Source of the DNA: Mycolicibacterium chitae
GTDB lineage: Bacteria > Actinomycetota > Actinomycetes > Mycobacteriales > Mycobacteriaceae
Direction: 5' to 3'
Length of the DNA stretch: 64,000 bases
Assembly (NCBI RefSeq): GCF_900637205.1
Contig: NZ_LR134355.1
Location: forward strand, 3,720,001-3,784,000
Shown here: piece after piece, positions 52,963 through 61,440 of the stretch
Layout of the letters: each line of letters starts with the position of its first letter
Position numbering within the stretch: the stretch's first letter is position 1
Translations under genes and position numbers: made by a program
The notes under the pieces: generated by a model
The model's database searches: none
What the model was told of the DNA's origin: nothing
Seen by the model: only the letters and a program-made list of their open reading frames with translations

Positions 52963-53361
52963 CTAATGCGCCTCGGGTGCGCGCCGCGGCAGGAACCGGG
53001 CCGAGGCCAGACCCAGGACTCCGATGATCAGCGGCGGCAGCACCCACAGCAGCGTGAGGAACAGCGCGCCGCTGCGCGATCCGCTCAGCGACAGGCCGAG
53101 CGCCAACACGAACAACACGCCGGCGGCCAGCACGGCCAGGCCGGTGATCGCCGTCGCGAGCACCCCGGCGAGCACCACCCCGTAATGCCGGTACCCGCCG
53201 GCCCACAGCAGCGCCAGGGGCACGAGCGCGTACGCCACACCGGCCCAGTTCAGCTGGCCGTAGCCGAACGCGTGCAGCGCCGGGCGCAGCACCAGCACCG
53301 CGGCGACGGCGGCGGCGACCACGCCCAGCACGGCGATTCGACGCGAAGTCAGGGAGCCCAT
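52963..53361 (-). CDS. Small integral membrane protein, function unknown
   Basis: 132 residues, largely hydrophobic, with about four predicted membrane helices (VLGVVAAAVAAVLVL, YALVPLALLW, VLAGVLATAITGLAVLAAGV, LFLTLLWVLPPLIIGVLGL) and a basic C-terminus. No recognised domain. It lies 11 bp upstream of upp in the same direction and is probably co-transcribed with it. Confidence 0.7.
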   Translation of the reverse strand: MGSLTSRRIAVLGVVAAAVAAVLVLRPALHAFGYGQLNWAGVAYALVPLALLWAGGYRHYGVVLAGVLATAITGLAVLAAGVLFVLALGLSLSGSRSGALFLTLLWVLPPLIIGVLGLASARFLPRRAPEAH

Positions 53362-53444
53362 GGGTTCATTCTGGCCGCACGTTCGGCGTCACGTTTGGGA
53401 TAGGGCGCGACCACCGCCGAAGCGGCGTCGTTATTCTGTGCCGC

Positions 53445-54713
53445 ATGGCTGCTGACCTTGTGCCGATCCGCCTCGGCGTGACCGCGGGCGACCTGTACAC
53501 CCTCTGGGCGCCGCGCTGGCGCGACGGCGGAGACGAGTGGGAGGCATTCCTCGGCGAGGGTGACGACCTCTACGGCTTCACCAGCGTCGCCGATCTGGTG
53601 GCGTTCGTCCGCAGCGGCGCGGACAACGATCTGTCCGACCATCCGGCGTGGGAGAAGCTCACCGAGGCCAACGCGCATCGCCTGGACCCGGCCGAGGACC
53701 GGCAGTTCGCGCTGATCGCGGTCGAGGAACTGCTCGCCGAGAAGCCCACCGAGGACAGCGTCAACTCGCTGGCCCGCACGCTGGCCGTGGTGTCCTCGCT
53801 CGGATCGGTGTGCGAACTGCCCGCGGTCACCAAGTTTTTCAACGGCAACCCCACGCTGGCGTCGGTCAACGGCGGCATCGACGAGTTCTCCGGCAAGGCC
53901 GGCCTCAAGCGCTGGAACAACATCGCCGCGATCGTCGGGCGCAACTGGGAAAAGGTGATCGCCGCGATCGACGAGATCGTCACCACCCCCGGGGTCGACA
54001 CGAAGCTTTCGGCCAAGGCCGCCGATGAGCTCGCCGAGCCCGCGCCCCCGGCGGAGGACGAGCTCGACGACGACGCCGTGGCGGCCGCCGACGAAACCGA
54101 GACCGAAACCGAGACCGAGGCCGCCGAACCCGCGGAGCGCGCCGCCGCCGACACCGTGGTGCTCGGCGACGACGAGGACTTCTGGGCCAAGGTGGGCATC
54201 GACCCGATCCGGGTGATGACCAGCGGCGGCACGTTCTACACGCTGCGCTGCTACTTCAACGACCGGCCGATCTTCCTGGGCCGCAACGGTCGGGTCAGCG
54301 TGTTCGGCTCCGAGCGCGCCCTGGCCCGCTACCTGGCCGACGAGCACGACCACGACCTGTCGGACCTGAGCACCTACGACGACATCCGCACCGCGGCCAC
54401 CGACGGCTCGCTGGACATCGACATCACCGAGGACAACGTCTACGTGCTCACCGAGTTGGCCGACGATCTGGCCGACGGTCCCGATGCCGTCGACCGCGAT
54501 CAGCTGGAGCTGGTGGTGGAGTTCCTGCGCGACCTCGGCGACTACTCCGAGGAGGACACCGTCGACAAGGCGCTGGACGCCGACGCCCCGCTGGGCCGCT
54601 ACGTCGACTACGTGCTCGACGGCACCGGCCGCAAGCCCGCGTCCTACGCCGAGGCCGTCACGCAGTTCGAGAAGCTGGAACGCTTCGTCGAATCCCGCTT
54701 GCGCAGCGAGTGA
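53445..54713 (+). CDS. Conserved acidic actinobacterial protein (Rv3311-like) with internal duplication
   Basis: 422 residues, very acidic. The N-terminal part (residues ~10-70: LYTLWAPRWR...FLGEGDDLYGFTS...DLSDHPAWEKL) and the part near 255-330 (FYTLRCYFND...FLGRNGRVSVFGS...DLSDLSTYDDI) share the same pattern and look like two copies of one domain. Between them is a low-complexity Glu/Ala/Thr linker (~195-245). No catalytic motif is evident. Its homologue sits at the same place in M. tuberculosis; function unknown. Confidence 0.82.
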   Translation: MAADLVPIRLGVTAGDLYTLWAPRWRDGGDEWEAFLGEGDDLYGFTSVADLVAFVRSGADNDLSDHPAWEKLTEANAHRLDPAEDRQFALIAVEELLAEKPTEDSVNSLARTLAVVSSLGSVCELPAVTKFFNGNPTLASVNGGIDEFSGKAGLKRWNNIAAIVGRNWEKVIAAIDEIVTTPGVDTKLSAKAADELAEPAPPAEDELDDDAVAAADETETETETEAAEPAERAAADTVVLGDDEDFWAKVGIDPIRVMTSGGTFYTLRCYFNDRPIFLGRNGRVSVFGSERALARYLADEHDHDLSDLSTYDDIRTAATDGSLDIDITEDNVYVLTELADDLADGPDAVDRDQLELVVEFLRDLGDYSEEDTVDKALDADAPLGRYVDYVLDGTGRKPASYAEAVTQFEKLERFVESRLRSE

Positions 54714-54751
54714 TTTCGGCGTGATCGTCCACGCTCAGCATGGGAAATCAC
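54710..54751. terminator. Nested hairpin between convergent genes
   Basis: GTGATTTC (54710-54717) pairs with GAAATCAC (54744-54751), and inside GCGTG (54719-54723) pairs with CACGC (54730-54734). It overlaps the stop codon of the Rv3311-like gene and ends 7 bp before the stop of add, so it could terminate both. Confidence 0.7.
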
Positions 54752-54758
54752 GCCCAAC

Positions 54759-55847
54759 TCACCCGACGAGCACGGCGTAGCGCGGCTTGATCACGTCGTC
54801 GATGATCGCGAGGCGCTCGGGGAACGGGATGAACGCCGACTTCATCGCGTTGATGGTGAACCGCTCCAGATCGCTCCAGCCGTAACCGAACGCCTCGACC
54901 AGCCGCGCCATCTCCTGGCTCATGCTGGTGTCGCTGATCAGCCGGTTGTCGGTGTTGACGGTCACGCGGAACCGCAACCGCGCCAGCTTGTCGAACGGAT
55001 GCTCGGCGATCGAGGCCGCCGCGCCGGTCTGGACGTTGGACGTCGGGCACATCTCCAGCGGGATGCGCTTGTCGCGCAGGATCGAGGCCAGCCGGCCCAG
55101 CTTCGCCGTGCCGTCCTCGTCGACGGTGATGTCGTCGACGATGCGCACCCCGTGGCCCAGCCGGTCGGCGCCGCAGAACGCGATGGCCTCGTGAATGGAC
55201 GGCAGGCCGAACGCCTCGCCGGCGTGAATCGTGAAGCGCGCGTTGTTGCCCCGCATGTATTCGAACGCGTCGAGGTGCCGCGTGGGCGGGTAGCCCGCCT
55301 CGGCGCCGGCGATGTCGAAGCCCACCACGCCGCGGTCGCGGAACCGGATGGCCAGCTCGGCGATCTCGCGGGAGCGGGCCGCGTGGCGCATGGCGGTGAC
55401 CAGGCAGCGCACCGTGATGGCCCGGCCGGTGCCGGCCGCGGCGCGTTCACCGTCGACGAACCCGGCCAACACGGCGTCGACCACCTCGTCCAGTGACAGC
55501 CCGCCGTCGATGTGCAGTTCGGGGGCAAACCGGATCTCGGCGTAGACGACGTTGTCGGCGGCCAGATCCTCCACGCATTCATAGGCGACGCGGTGCAGCG
55601 CCTCGGCGGTCTGCATCACGCCGACGGTGTGCGCGAACGGTTCGAGGTAGCGCTCCAGCGAGCCGCTGTGCGCGGCGGTGCGGAAGAACTCGGTCAGCGC
55701 GTCGAGCTCGGTGGCGGGCAGGTCGTCATAGCCGAACTGGTCGGCGAGCTCGAGCACCGTGGCGGGGCGCAGTCCCCCGTCGAGGTGGTCATGCAGCAGG
55801 GCCTTGGGGGCGTGTTGGATCCGGTCCAGACTCAGCGGCGTACTCAT
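54759..55847 (-). CDS. add: Adenosine deaminase
   Basis: 362 residues: the metal-binding HDHLDGGLRP near residue 20, HAGEAFG, the Zn/His region LGHGVRI and the C-terminal NTDN with the catalytic Asp. It deaminates adenosine and deoxyadenosine to inosine forms. ATG 55847 gives the standard N-terminus. It is 26 bp after deoA in a cdd-deoA-add operon. Confidence 0.94.
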   Translation of the reverse strand: MSTPLSLDRIQHAPKALLHDHLDGGLRPATVLELADQFGYDDLPATELDALTEFFRTAAHSGSLERYLEPFAHTVGVMQTAEALHRVAYECVEDLAADNVVYAEIRFAPELHIDGGLSLDEVVDAVLAGFVDGERAAAGTGRAITVRCLVTAMRHAARSREIAELAIRFRDRGVVGFDIAGAEAGYPPTRHLDAFEYMRGNNARFTIHAGEAFGLPSIHEAIAFCGADRLGHGVRIVDDITVDEDGTAKLGRLASILRDKRIPLEMCPTSNVQTGAAASIAEHPFDKLARLRFRVTVNTDNRLISDTSMSQEMARLVEAFGYGWSDLERFTINAMKSAFIPFPERLAIIDDVIKPRYAVLVG

Positions 55848-55873
55848 AGACCCATCATCTCCCGCTGCGCCCG

Positions 55874-57181
55874 CTAACCGAGGCGATCGATCACCAACGG
55901 CAGCTCGGGCGGCGCGGTGTCGCGCACGGACCATGCGCCGTCGAGCTCGGCCAGCGCGGGCCGCAGCCGCTCCGGGGTGTCGGTGTAGAGCGTGAACACC
56001 GCCTCCCCGGCGGCCACCGGCTCGCCCGGCCGGCGGTGGATGCGCACCCCGGCGCCGGCCTGCACCGGCTCGCCGGGACTGGCCCGCCCGGCGCCCAGGC
56101 GCCAGGCAGCCATCGCCACGCCCATCGCGTCGAGGTCGCCCAGCACGCCGGCGCGGTCGGCGGTGACGGTCTCGCTGGCCGCGCCGACGGGCAGCGCGAC
56201 GCTCAGGTCGCCACCCTGGGCGGCGATCAGGGCCCGGAACCGGTCCATCGCCGACCCGTCGCGCAGCGTGTCGGCGGGGTCCACACCGTCGATGCCGGCG
56301 GCGGCCAGCATCTCGGTGGCCAGCTCCAACGTCAGGGCGACGACATCGGCCGGTCCCCCGCCGGCGAGCACGTCGAGGGATTCGGCGACCTCGATCGCGT
56401 TGCCGACGGCGTATCCGAGCGGGCGGTTCATGTCGGTGAGCAGCGCGCGGGTCGGGACGCCGTTGGCGTTGCCGAGGTCCACCATGGTCTGGGCCAGCTC
56501 GCGCGATTCGGGTTCGGTCTTCAGGAATGCGCCGCGGCCCACTTTGACGTCGAGGACCAGCGCGCGGGCGCCCTCGGCGAGCTTCTTGCTCATCACCGAG
56601 CTGGCGATCAACGGCAGCGAGCCGACGGTGGCGGTGACGTCGCGCAGCGCGTAGATCTTGCGGTCGGCCGGGGCCAGCTCGCCGGCGGCGAAGATGGCCG
56701 CACCCTGCTCGCAAAGTTGCTGGCGGATCTGGTTTTTCGACAGCTCGGCGCTGAAGCCCCGGATGGCCTCGAGCTTGTCGAGGGTCCCGCCGGTGTGGCC
56801 GAGGCCACGTCCGGAGGCCTGCGGCACCGCCCCGCCGCAGGCCATCACGACCGGCAGCAGCGGGATGGTGATCTTGTCGCCGACCCCGCCGGTGGAGTGC
56901 TTGTCGACCAGCGCCAGCGGCTTGCCGTCGCGGCGCAGGTCAGTGAAGTCGAACCGCTGCCCGGAGCCCACCATGGCTGCGGTCCACCGGGCGATCTCGG
57001 CGGGCGTCATACCGCGCAGGTAGATCGCCATCAGCAGCGCCGACATCTGCTCCTCGGCGACGCGGCCGTGCGTGTAGCCGTCGATGATCCAGTCGATCTG
57101 CGCGTCGGACAGCGCGCCGCCGTCGCGCTTGGTCGCGATGACCGAGGGGGCGTCGAAGGTTGGGGTGTCGATGCCGGTGAT
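55874..57181 (-). CDS. deoA: Thymidine phosphorylase with a non-standard start
   Basis: 435 residues if translation starts at 57181: DKHSTGGVGDKITIPL (phosphate/substrate loop), SGRGLGHTGGTLDKLE and KKLAEGARALVLDVKVGRGA are intact. It cleaves thymidine to thymine and deoxyribose-1-phosphate. Homology to M. tuberculosis DeoA clearly extends upstream of the first ATG (57046), through TFDAPSVIATKRDGG, but no ATG, GTG or TTG is present there. The codon at the expected position is ATC (ATC ACC GGC), one base from ATG. Starting at 57046 would remove about 45 N-terminal residues. Confidence 0.88.
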   Translation of the reverse strand: MTGIDTPTFDAPSVIATKRDGGALSDAQIDWIIDGYTHGRVAEEQMSALLMAIYLRGMTPAEIARWTAAMVGSGQRFDFTDLRRDGKPLALVDKHSTGGVGDKITIPLLPVVMACGGAVPQASGRGLGHTGGTLDKLEAIRGFSAELSKNQIRQQLCEQGAAIFAAGELAPADRKIYALRDVTATVGSLPLIASSVMSKKLAEGARALVLDVKVGRGAFLKTEPESRELAQTMVDLGNANGVPTRALLTDMNRPLGYAVGNAIEVAESLDVLAGGGPADVVALTLELATEMLAAAGIDGVDPADTLRDGSAMDRFRALIAAQGGDLSVALPVGAASETVTADRAGVLGDLDAMGVAMAAWRLGAGRASPGEPVQAGAGVRIHRRPGEPVAAGEAVFTLYTDTPERLRPALAELDGAWSVRDTAPPELPLVIDRLG

Positions 57182-57198
57182 CCTAGGCGAATGACGCA

Positions 57199-57228
57199 GC
57201 GGTTCGCGGAGCCTGCGGAGCGAACCGC
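57199..57228. repeat. Hairpin between cdd and deoA
   Basis: GCGGTTCGC (57199-57207) and GCGAACCGC (57220-57228) form a perfect 9-bp stem with a 12-nt loop. It occupies most of the 68-bp cdd-deoA gap, ending 17 nt before the unusual deoA start. Confidence 0.7.
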
Positions 57229-57249
57229 GGAGGAATCCGCCAATCGGCC

Positions 57250-57648
57250 TCAGCTGCGCTCGAGATCCTGCGGCCCGAACGCGTCGGGCAGCAGCTCACC
57301 CAAGGTGCGCGGCCCGCGCGGGTGGTCGATGAGCAACTCGGGCCCGCCGTGCTCGAGCAGCACCTGCCGGCAGCGCCCGCAGGGCATCAACACCTCGCCG
57401 TCGGGACCGACGCACGCCAGCGCCACCAGTCGCCCGCCGCCGCCGGAATGCAGGGCGCAGACCACAGCGCACTCGGCACAGAGACCTAGGCCATATGAGA
57501 CATTCTCCACATTGCATCCGGCGACGATTCGATGATCGTCCACCAGTGCCGCGGCGCCCACCGGGAAGCCGGAGTACGGCGCGTAGGCCCGCGCACTTAC
57601 CTCGATAGCCTTGTCCCGCAGCGCTTTCCAGTCCACCTCAGCAGGCAC
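57250..57648 (-). CDS. cdd: Cytidine deaminase
   Basis: 132 residues: NVENVSYGLGLCAECAV with the catalytic Glu and a Zn Cys, and PCGRCRQVL with the other Zn Cys pair. It deaminates cytidine and deoxycytidine. GTG 57648 (MPAEVDW) fits the N-terminus of the M. tuberculosis protein and has AGGGG upstream; other GTGs lie at 57654 and 57639. First gene of the cdd-deoA-add operon, divergent from sdhC. Confidence 0.93.
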   Translation of the reverse strand: MPAEVDWKALRDKAIEVSARAYAPYSGFPVGAAALVDDHRIVAGCNVENVSYGLGLCAECAVVCALHSGGGGRLVALACVGPDGEVLMPCGRCRQVLLEHGGPELLIDHPRGPRTLGELLPDAFGPQDLERS

Positions 57649-57712
57649 TCGCACACCCCTGTTCACACTCTGAATGCATTCCGAACACACACCTCTCGTC
57701 AACCCGAATCAT

Positions 57713-57731
57713 TTAGGGCACCCTAACTTTT
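57713..57731. promoter_or_regulatory. Palindrome TTAGGGCACCCTAA, IdeR-box-like
   Basis: The 14-bp core TTAGGGCACCCTAA (57713-57726) is symmetric in its outer six base pairs. Extended to 19 bp it matches the IdeR/DtxR consensus TTAGGTTAGSCTAACCTAA at about 13 of 19 positions by hand count. It lies in the 258-bp cdd-sdhC gap, 175 bp before sdhC and 64 bp before cdd. Iron control of an Fe-S-rich enzyme would make sense, but the match is partial. Confidence 0.4.
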
Positions 57732-57906
57732 CAGTGAAAACCGCCGTTTTCGTGTCGACGGCAATTCGGTCGTTACTGAGAATGGGATTAGAGTCCATCC
57801 GACGGTCTCGCTCGACGTTCACAGTACGAACGAGCGACATTCGAGACACCGCCACGCCGGGGTTGCCGAGATGCCCCGGCGTCCACCGAAGGCGTTGGAG
57901 GCGCTG

Positions 57907-58323
57907 ATGACGACAGCGGCACAAGCCGAGCCGGCGCACACTGACCGGCCGCGACGTCGCACCCTGTACCGGGGCGACCCAGGCATGTGGTCCTGGGTTC
58001 TGCACCGCATCACCGGTGCAACGATTTTCTTCTTCCTGTTCGTGCACGTGCTCGACACTGCACTGGTCCGCGTCAGCCCGCAGGCCTATAACGAAGTCAT
58101 CGAGACCTACAAGACCCCGCTGGTGGGGTTGATGGAGGTCGGTCTGGTGGCCGCGGTGCTGTTCCACGCCCTCAACGGGCTGCGGGTGATCGCGGTCGAC
58201 TTCTGGTCCGAGGGTCCGCGCCATCAGCGCAAGATGCTCGCCGGAGTCGGCATCATTTGGTTGGTGGTCATGGTCCCGGCCCTGGTGGTCCTGGGCATGC
58301 ATATGGCGGAGAGGTTCCTGTGA
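57907..58323 (+). CDS. sdhC: Succinate dehydrogenase cytochrome b subunit
   Basis: 138 residues with three membrane helices and the family pattern SWVLHRITGATIFFFLFVHV (haem/quinone region), plus a second His in LFHALNGLRVI. ATG 57907 follows GGAGG; an ATG 36 bp upstream is less likely. Membrane anchor of complex II. Confidence 0.93.
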   Translation: MTTAAQAEPAHTDRPRRRTLYRGDPGMWSWVLHRITGATIFFFLFVHVLDTALVRVSPQAYNEVIETYKTPLVGLMEVGLVAAVLFHALNGLRVIAVDFWSEGPRHQRKMLAGVGIIWLVVMVPALVVLGMHMAERFL

Positions 58324-58784
58324 GCAGCGTCGAACAGCCCCGCATCCGACCGGTGGCACCGGTCCTGGAGACCAGCTTCGACCGTCCGGCGGCGCTGGAC
58401 AACCCGCGCGCGCCGCGGCGGCCCGGCGGCATGCCGAACTTCGAGAAGTACGCATGGCTGTTCATGCGGTTCTCCGGCATCGCGCTGGTCTTCCTGGCCC
58501 TGGGCCACCTGTTCATCATGCTGATGTGGCAGGACGGCGTGTACCGGATCGACTTCAACTACGTCGCCCAGCGCTGGGCCTCGCCGTTCTGGCAGACCTG
58601 GGACCTGCTGCTGCTGTGGCTGGCCCAGCTGCACGGCGGCAACGGCATGCGCACCATCATCGCCGACTACACCCGCAAGGACTCCACCCGATTCTGGCTG
58701 AACGCCTTGTTGGCGCTGTCGATGATCTTCACGCTGGTACTGGGTACCTACGTCCTGCTGACCTTCGACGCCAACATCGCCTGA
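58320..58784 (+). CDS. sdhD: Succinate dehydrogenase hydrophobic membrane anchor
   Basis: 154 residues: polar N-terminus of ~50 residues, then three membrane helices (FMRFSGIALVFLALGHLFIM; LLLLWLAQLHGGNGMR; FWLNALLALSMIFTLVLGTY). GTG 58320 overlaps the sdhC stop as GTGA. It pairs with SdhC to hold haem and quinone. Confidence 0.92.
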   Translation: MSSVEQPRIRPVAPVLETSFDRPAALDNPRAPRRPGGMPNFEKYAWLFMRFSGIALVFLALGHLFIMLMWQDGVYRIDFNYVAQRWASPFWQTWDLLLLWLAQLHGGNGMRTIIADYTRKDSTRFWLNALLALSMIFTLVLGTYVLLTFDANIA

Positions 58785-58797
58785 GTGTGAGGTTTTC

Positions 58798-60552
58798 ATG
58801 ATTCAAGAGCATCGCTATGACGTCGTCATCGTCGGTGCCGGCGGGGCCGGCATGCGCGCCGCCGTCGAGGCCGGTCCGCGAGCACGGACGGCAGTGCTGA
58901 CCAAGCTGTACCCGACGCGCAGCCACACCGGCGCCGCGCAGGGCGGCATGTGCGCCGCGCTGGCCAACGTCGAGGAAGACAACTGGGAGTGGCACACCTT
59001 CGACACCGTCAAGGGCGGCGACTACCTCGCCGACCAGGACGCCGTCGAGATCATGGCCAAGGAGGCCATCGACGCGGTGCTGGACCTCGAGAAGATGGGG
59101 ATGCCGTTCAACCGCACCCCGGAGGGCCGCATCGATCAGCGTCGCTTCGGCGGTCACACCCGTGACCACGGCAAGGCCCCGGTGCGTCGCGCCTGCTACG
59201 CCGCGGACCGCACCGGCCACATGATCCTGCAGACGCTGTACCAAAACTGCGTCAAGCACGACGTGGAGTTCTTCAACGAGTTCTACGCGCTGGACCTGAT
59301 CCTCACCGAGACCCCCGGCGGCCCGGTGGCCACCGGAATCGTCGCCTACGAGTTGGCGACCGGGGACATCCATGTGTTCCACGCCAAGGCGATCGTCTTC
59401 GCCACCGGCGGGTCGGGCCGGATGTACAAGACCACCTCGAATGCGCACACCCTGACCGGCGACGGCCTGGGCATCGTGTTCCGCAAGGGACTCCCGTTGG
59501 AGGACATGGAATTCCACCAGTTCCATCCGACGGGCCTGGCCGGCCTGGGCATCCTGATCTCGGAGGCCGTGCGCGGCGAGGGCGGGCGACTGCTCAACGC
59601 CGACGGCGAACGGTTCATGGAGCGCTACGCCCCCACCATCGTCGACCTGGCGCCCCGCGACATCGTCGCGCGGTCCATGGTCCTCGAGGTGCTCGAGGGC
59701 CGCGGCGCGGGACCGAACAAGGACTACGTCTACATCGACGTGCGCCACCTCGGCGAGGAGGTGCTGGAAGCCAAGCTGCCCGACATCACCGAGTTCGCCC
59801 GCACCTACCTGGGCGTGGACCCGGTCAAGGAACTGGTGCCGGTCTACCCGACGTGTCACTACGTCATGGGTGGCATCCCGACCACCGTCACCGGGCAGGT
59901 GCTGCGCGACAACAACAACACCGTGCCGGGCCTGTACGCCGCGGGCGAATGCGCCTGCGTGTCGGTGCACGGCGCCAACCGGTTGGGCACCAACTCGCTG
60001 TTGGACATCAACGTGTTCGGCCGGCGCGCGGGCATCGCCGCGGCCGAGTACGCCGCCAACAACGACTTCGTGGATCTGCCGCCGCAGCCGGAAGGCATGG
60101 TCACCGGCTGGGTTTCGCACATCCTCAGCGAGCACGGCCACGAGCGGGTCGCCGACATCCGCGGCGCGCTGCAGCAGTCGATGGACAACAACGCCGCGGT
60201 GTTCCGCACCGAGGAGACGTTGAAGCAGGCGCTCACCGACATCCATGCGCTCAAGGAGCGCTACTCGCGAATCACGGTGCACGACAAGGGCAAGCGCTAC
60301 AACAGCGACCTGCTCGAGGCCATCGAACTCGGCTTCCTGCTGGAGTTGGCCGAGGTGACCGTGGTCGGGGCGCTCAACCGCAAGGAGTCCCGCGGCGGCC
60401 ACGCCCGCGAGGACTACCCCAACCGTGACGACACCAACTACCTGCGTCACACCATGGCCTACAAGGAAGGCACCGACCTGCTTTCGGACATCCGGCTGGA
60501 CTACAAGCCCGTGGTCCAGACCCGGTACGAGCCAATGGAACGGAAGTACTGA
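58798..60552 (+). CDS. sdhA: Succinate dehydrogenase flavoprotein subunit
   Basis: 584 residues: FAD-binding VVIVGAGGAGMRAAVEAG, the covalent-flavin His in RSHTGAAQGGMCAAL, FATGGSGRMYKTTSNA, HPTGLAGLGILISEAVRGEG and GANRLGTNSLLDINVFGRRA. It oxidises succinate to fumarate. It starts 13 bp after sdhD. Confidence 0.96.
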   Translation: MIQEHRYDVVIVGAGGAGMRAAVEAGPRARTAVLTKLYPTRSHTGAAQGGMCAALANVEEDNWEWHTFDTVKGGDYLADQDAVEIMAKEAIDAVLDLEKMGMPFNRTPEGRIDQRRFGGHTRDHGKAPVRRACYAADRTGHMILQTLYQNCVKHDVEFFNEFYALDLILTETPGGPVATGIVAYELATGDIHVFHAKAIVFATGGSGRMYKTTSNAHTLTGDGLGIVFRKGLPLEDMEFHQFHPTGLAGLGILISEAVRGEGGRLLNADGERFMERYAPTIVDLAPRDIVARSMVLEVLEGRGAGPNKDYVYIDVRHLGEEVLEAKLPDITEFARTYLGVDPVKELVPVYPTCHYVMGGIPTTVTGQVLRDNNNTVPGLYAAGECACVSVHGANRLGTNSLLDINVFGRRAGIAAAEYAANNDFVDLPPQPEGMVTGWVSHILSEHGHERVADIRGALQQSMDNNAAVFRTEETLKQALTDIHALKERYSRITVHDKGKRYNSDLLEAIELGFLLELAEVTVVGALNRKESRGGHAREDYPNRDDTNYLRHTMAYKEGTDLLSDIRLDYKPVVQTRYEPMERKY

Positions 60553-60554
60553 CA

Positions 60555-61340
60555 ATGAGTGCACCCGTCATCGACAAGCCCGAAGCCGGGGATCCACCGC
60601 TGCCCCCGATCCCCGACGGCGCCGTCATGGTCACGCTGAAGATCGCGCGGTTCAACCCGGAGAACCCGGATGCGGCCGGATTCCAGAGCTTCCGGGTGCC
60701 GTGCCTGCCGACCGACCGGCTGCTGAACCTGCTGATCTACGTCAAGAGCTACCTCGACGGCACGCTGACCTTCCGCCGGTCCTGCGCGCACGGCGTGTGC
60801 GGTTCGGACGCGATGCGGATCAACGGGGTCAACCGGTTGGCCTGCAAGGTGCTGATGCGCGACATGCTGCCGAAGAAGGCCAGCAAGCAGCTGACCATCA
60901 CCATCGAGCCCATCCGCGGTCTGCCCGTCGAGAAGGACCTCGTGGTGGACATGGAGCCGTTCTTCGACGCCTACCGCGCGGTCAAGCCGTTCCTGGTCAC
61001 CAGCGGCAATCCGCCCACCCGGGAACGCATCCAGAGCCAGACCGACCGGGCCCGCTACGACGACACCACCAAGTGCATCCTGTGCGCCTGCTGCACCACC
61101 AGCTGCCCGGTGTTCTGGAGCGAGGGTTCGTACTTCGGACCGGCGGCGATCGTCAACGCCCACCGGTTCATCTTCGACTCGCGCGACGAGGCCGCGGCCG
61201 AACGGCTCGACATCCTCAACGAGGTCGACGGGGTGTGGCGCTGCCGCACCACCTTCAACTGCACGGAGTCCTGCCCGCGCGGCATCGAGGTCACCAAGGC
61301 GATCCAGGAGGTCAAGCGCGCGCTGATGTTCGCGCGCTGA
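60555..61340 (+). CDS. sdhB: Succinate dehydrogenase iron-sulfur subunit
   Basis: 261 residues: plant-type 2Fe-2S domain (CAHGVCGSDAMRINGVNRLAC), then CILCACCTTSCPVFW (4Fe-4S) and CRTTFNCTESCPRGIEV (3Fe-4S). It carries electrons from SdhA to quinone. Two bases separate it from sdhA. A long hairpin follows. Confidence 0.96.
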   Translation: MSAPVIDKPEAGDPPLPPIPDGAVMVTLKIARFNPENPDAAGFQSFRVPCLPTDRLLNLLIYVKSYLDGTLTFRRSCAHGVCGSDAMRINGVNRLACKVLMRDMLPKKASKQLTITIEPIRGLPVEKDLVVDMEPFFDAYRAVKPFLVTSGNPPTRERIQSQTDRARYDDTTKCILCACCTTSCPVFWSEGSYFGPAAIVNAHRFIFDSRDEAAAERLDILNEVDGVWRCRTTFNCTESCPRGIEVTKAIQEVKRALMFAR

Positions 61341-61352
61341 CCCCTGCGGTTC

Positions 61353-61421
61353 TTCGCCGGGCGGCCACCGAGGACCACTTCCTAGCAGGAAAAGTGGTCC
61401 TCCGTGGACGCTCGCGGCGAA
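61353..61421. terminator. Long hairpin after sdhB
   Basis: GAGGACCACTT (61370-61380) pairs perfectly with AAGTGGTCCTC (61392-61402); outside this CCACC faces CGTGG with one mismatch, and TTCGCCG (61353-61359) pairs with CGGCGAA (61415-61421). The ~69-nt structure ends 19 bp before the PTS gene. It could terminate sdh transcripts or control the PTS leader. Confidence 0.68.
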
Positions 61422-61440
61422 AACACGTTACGGTCCAGGC

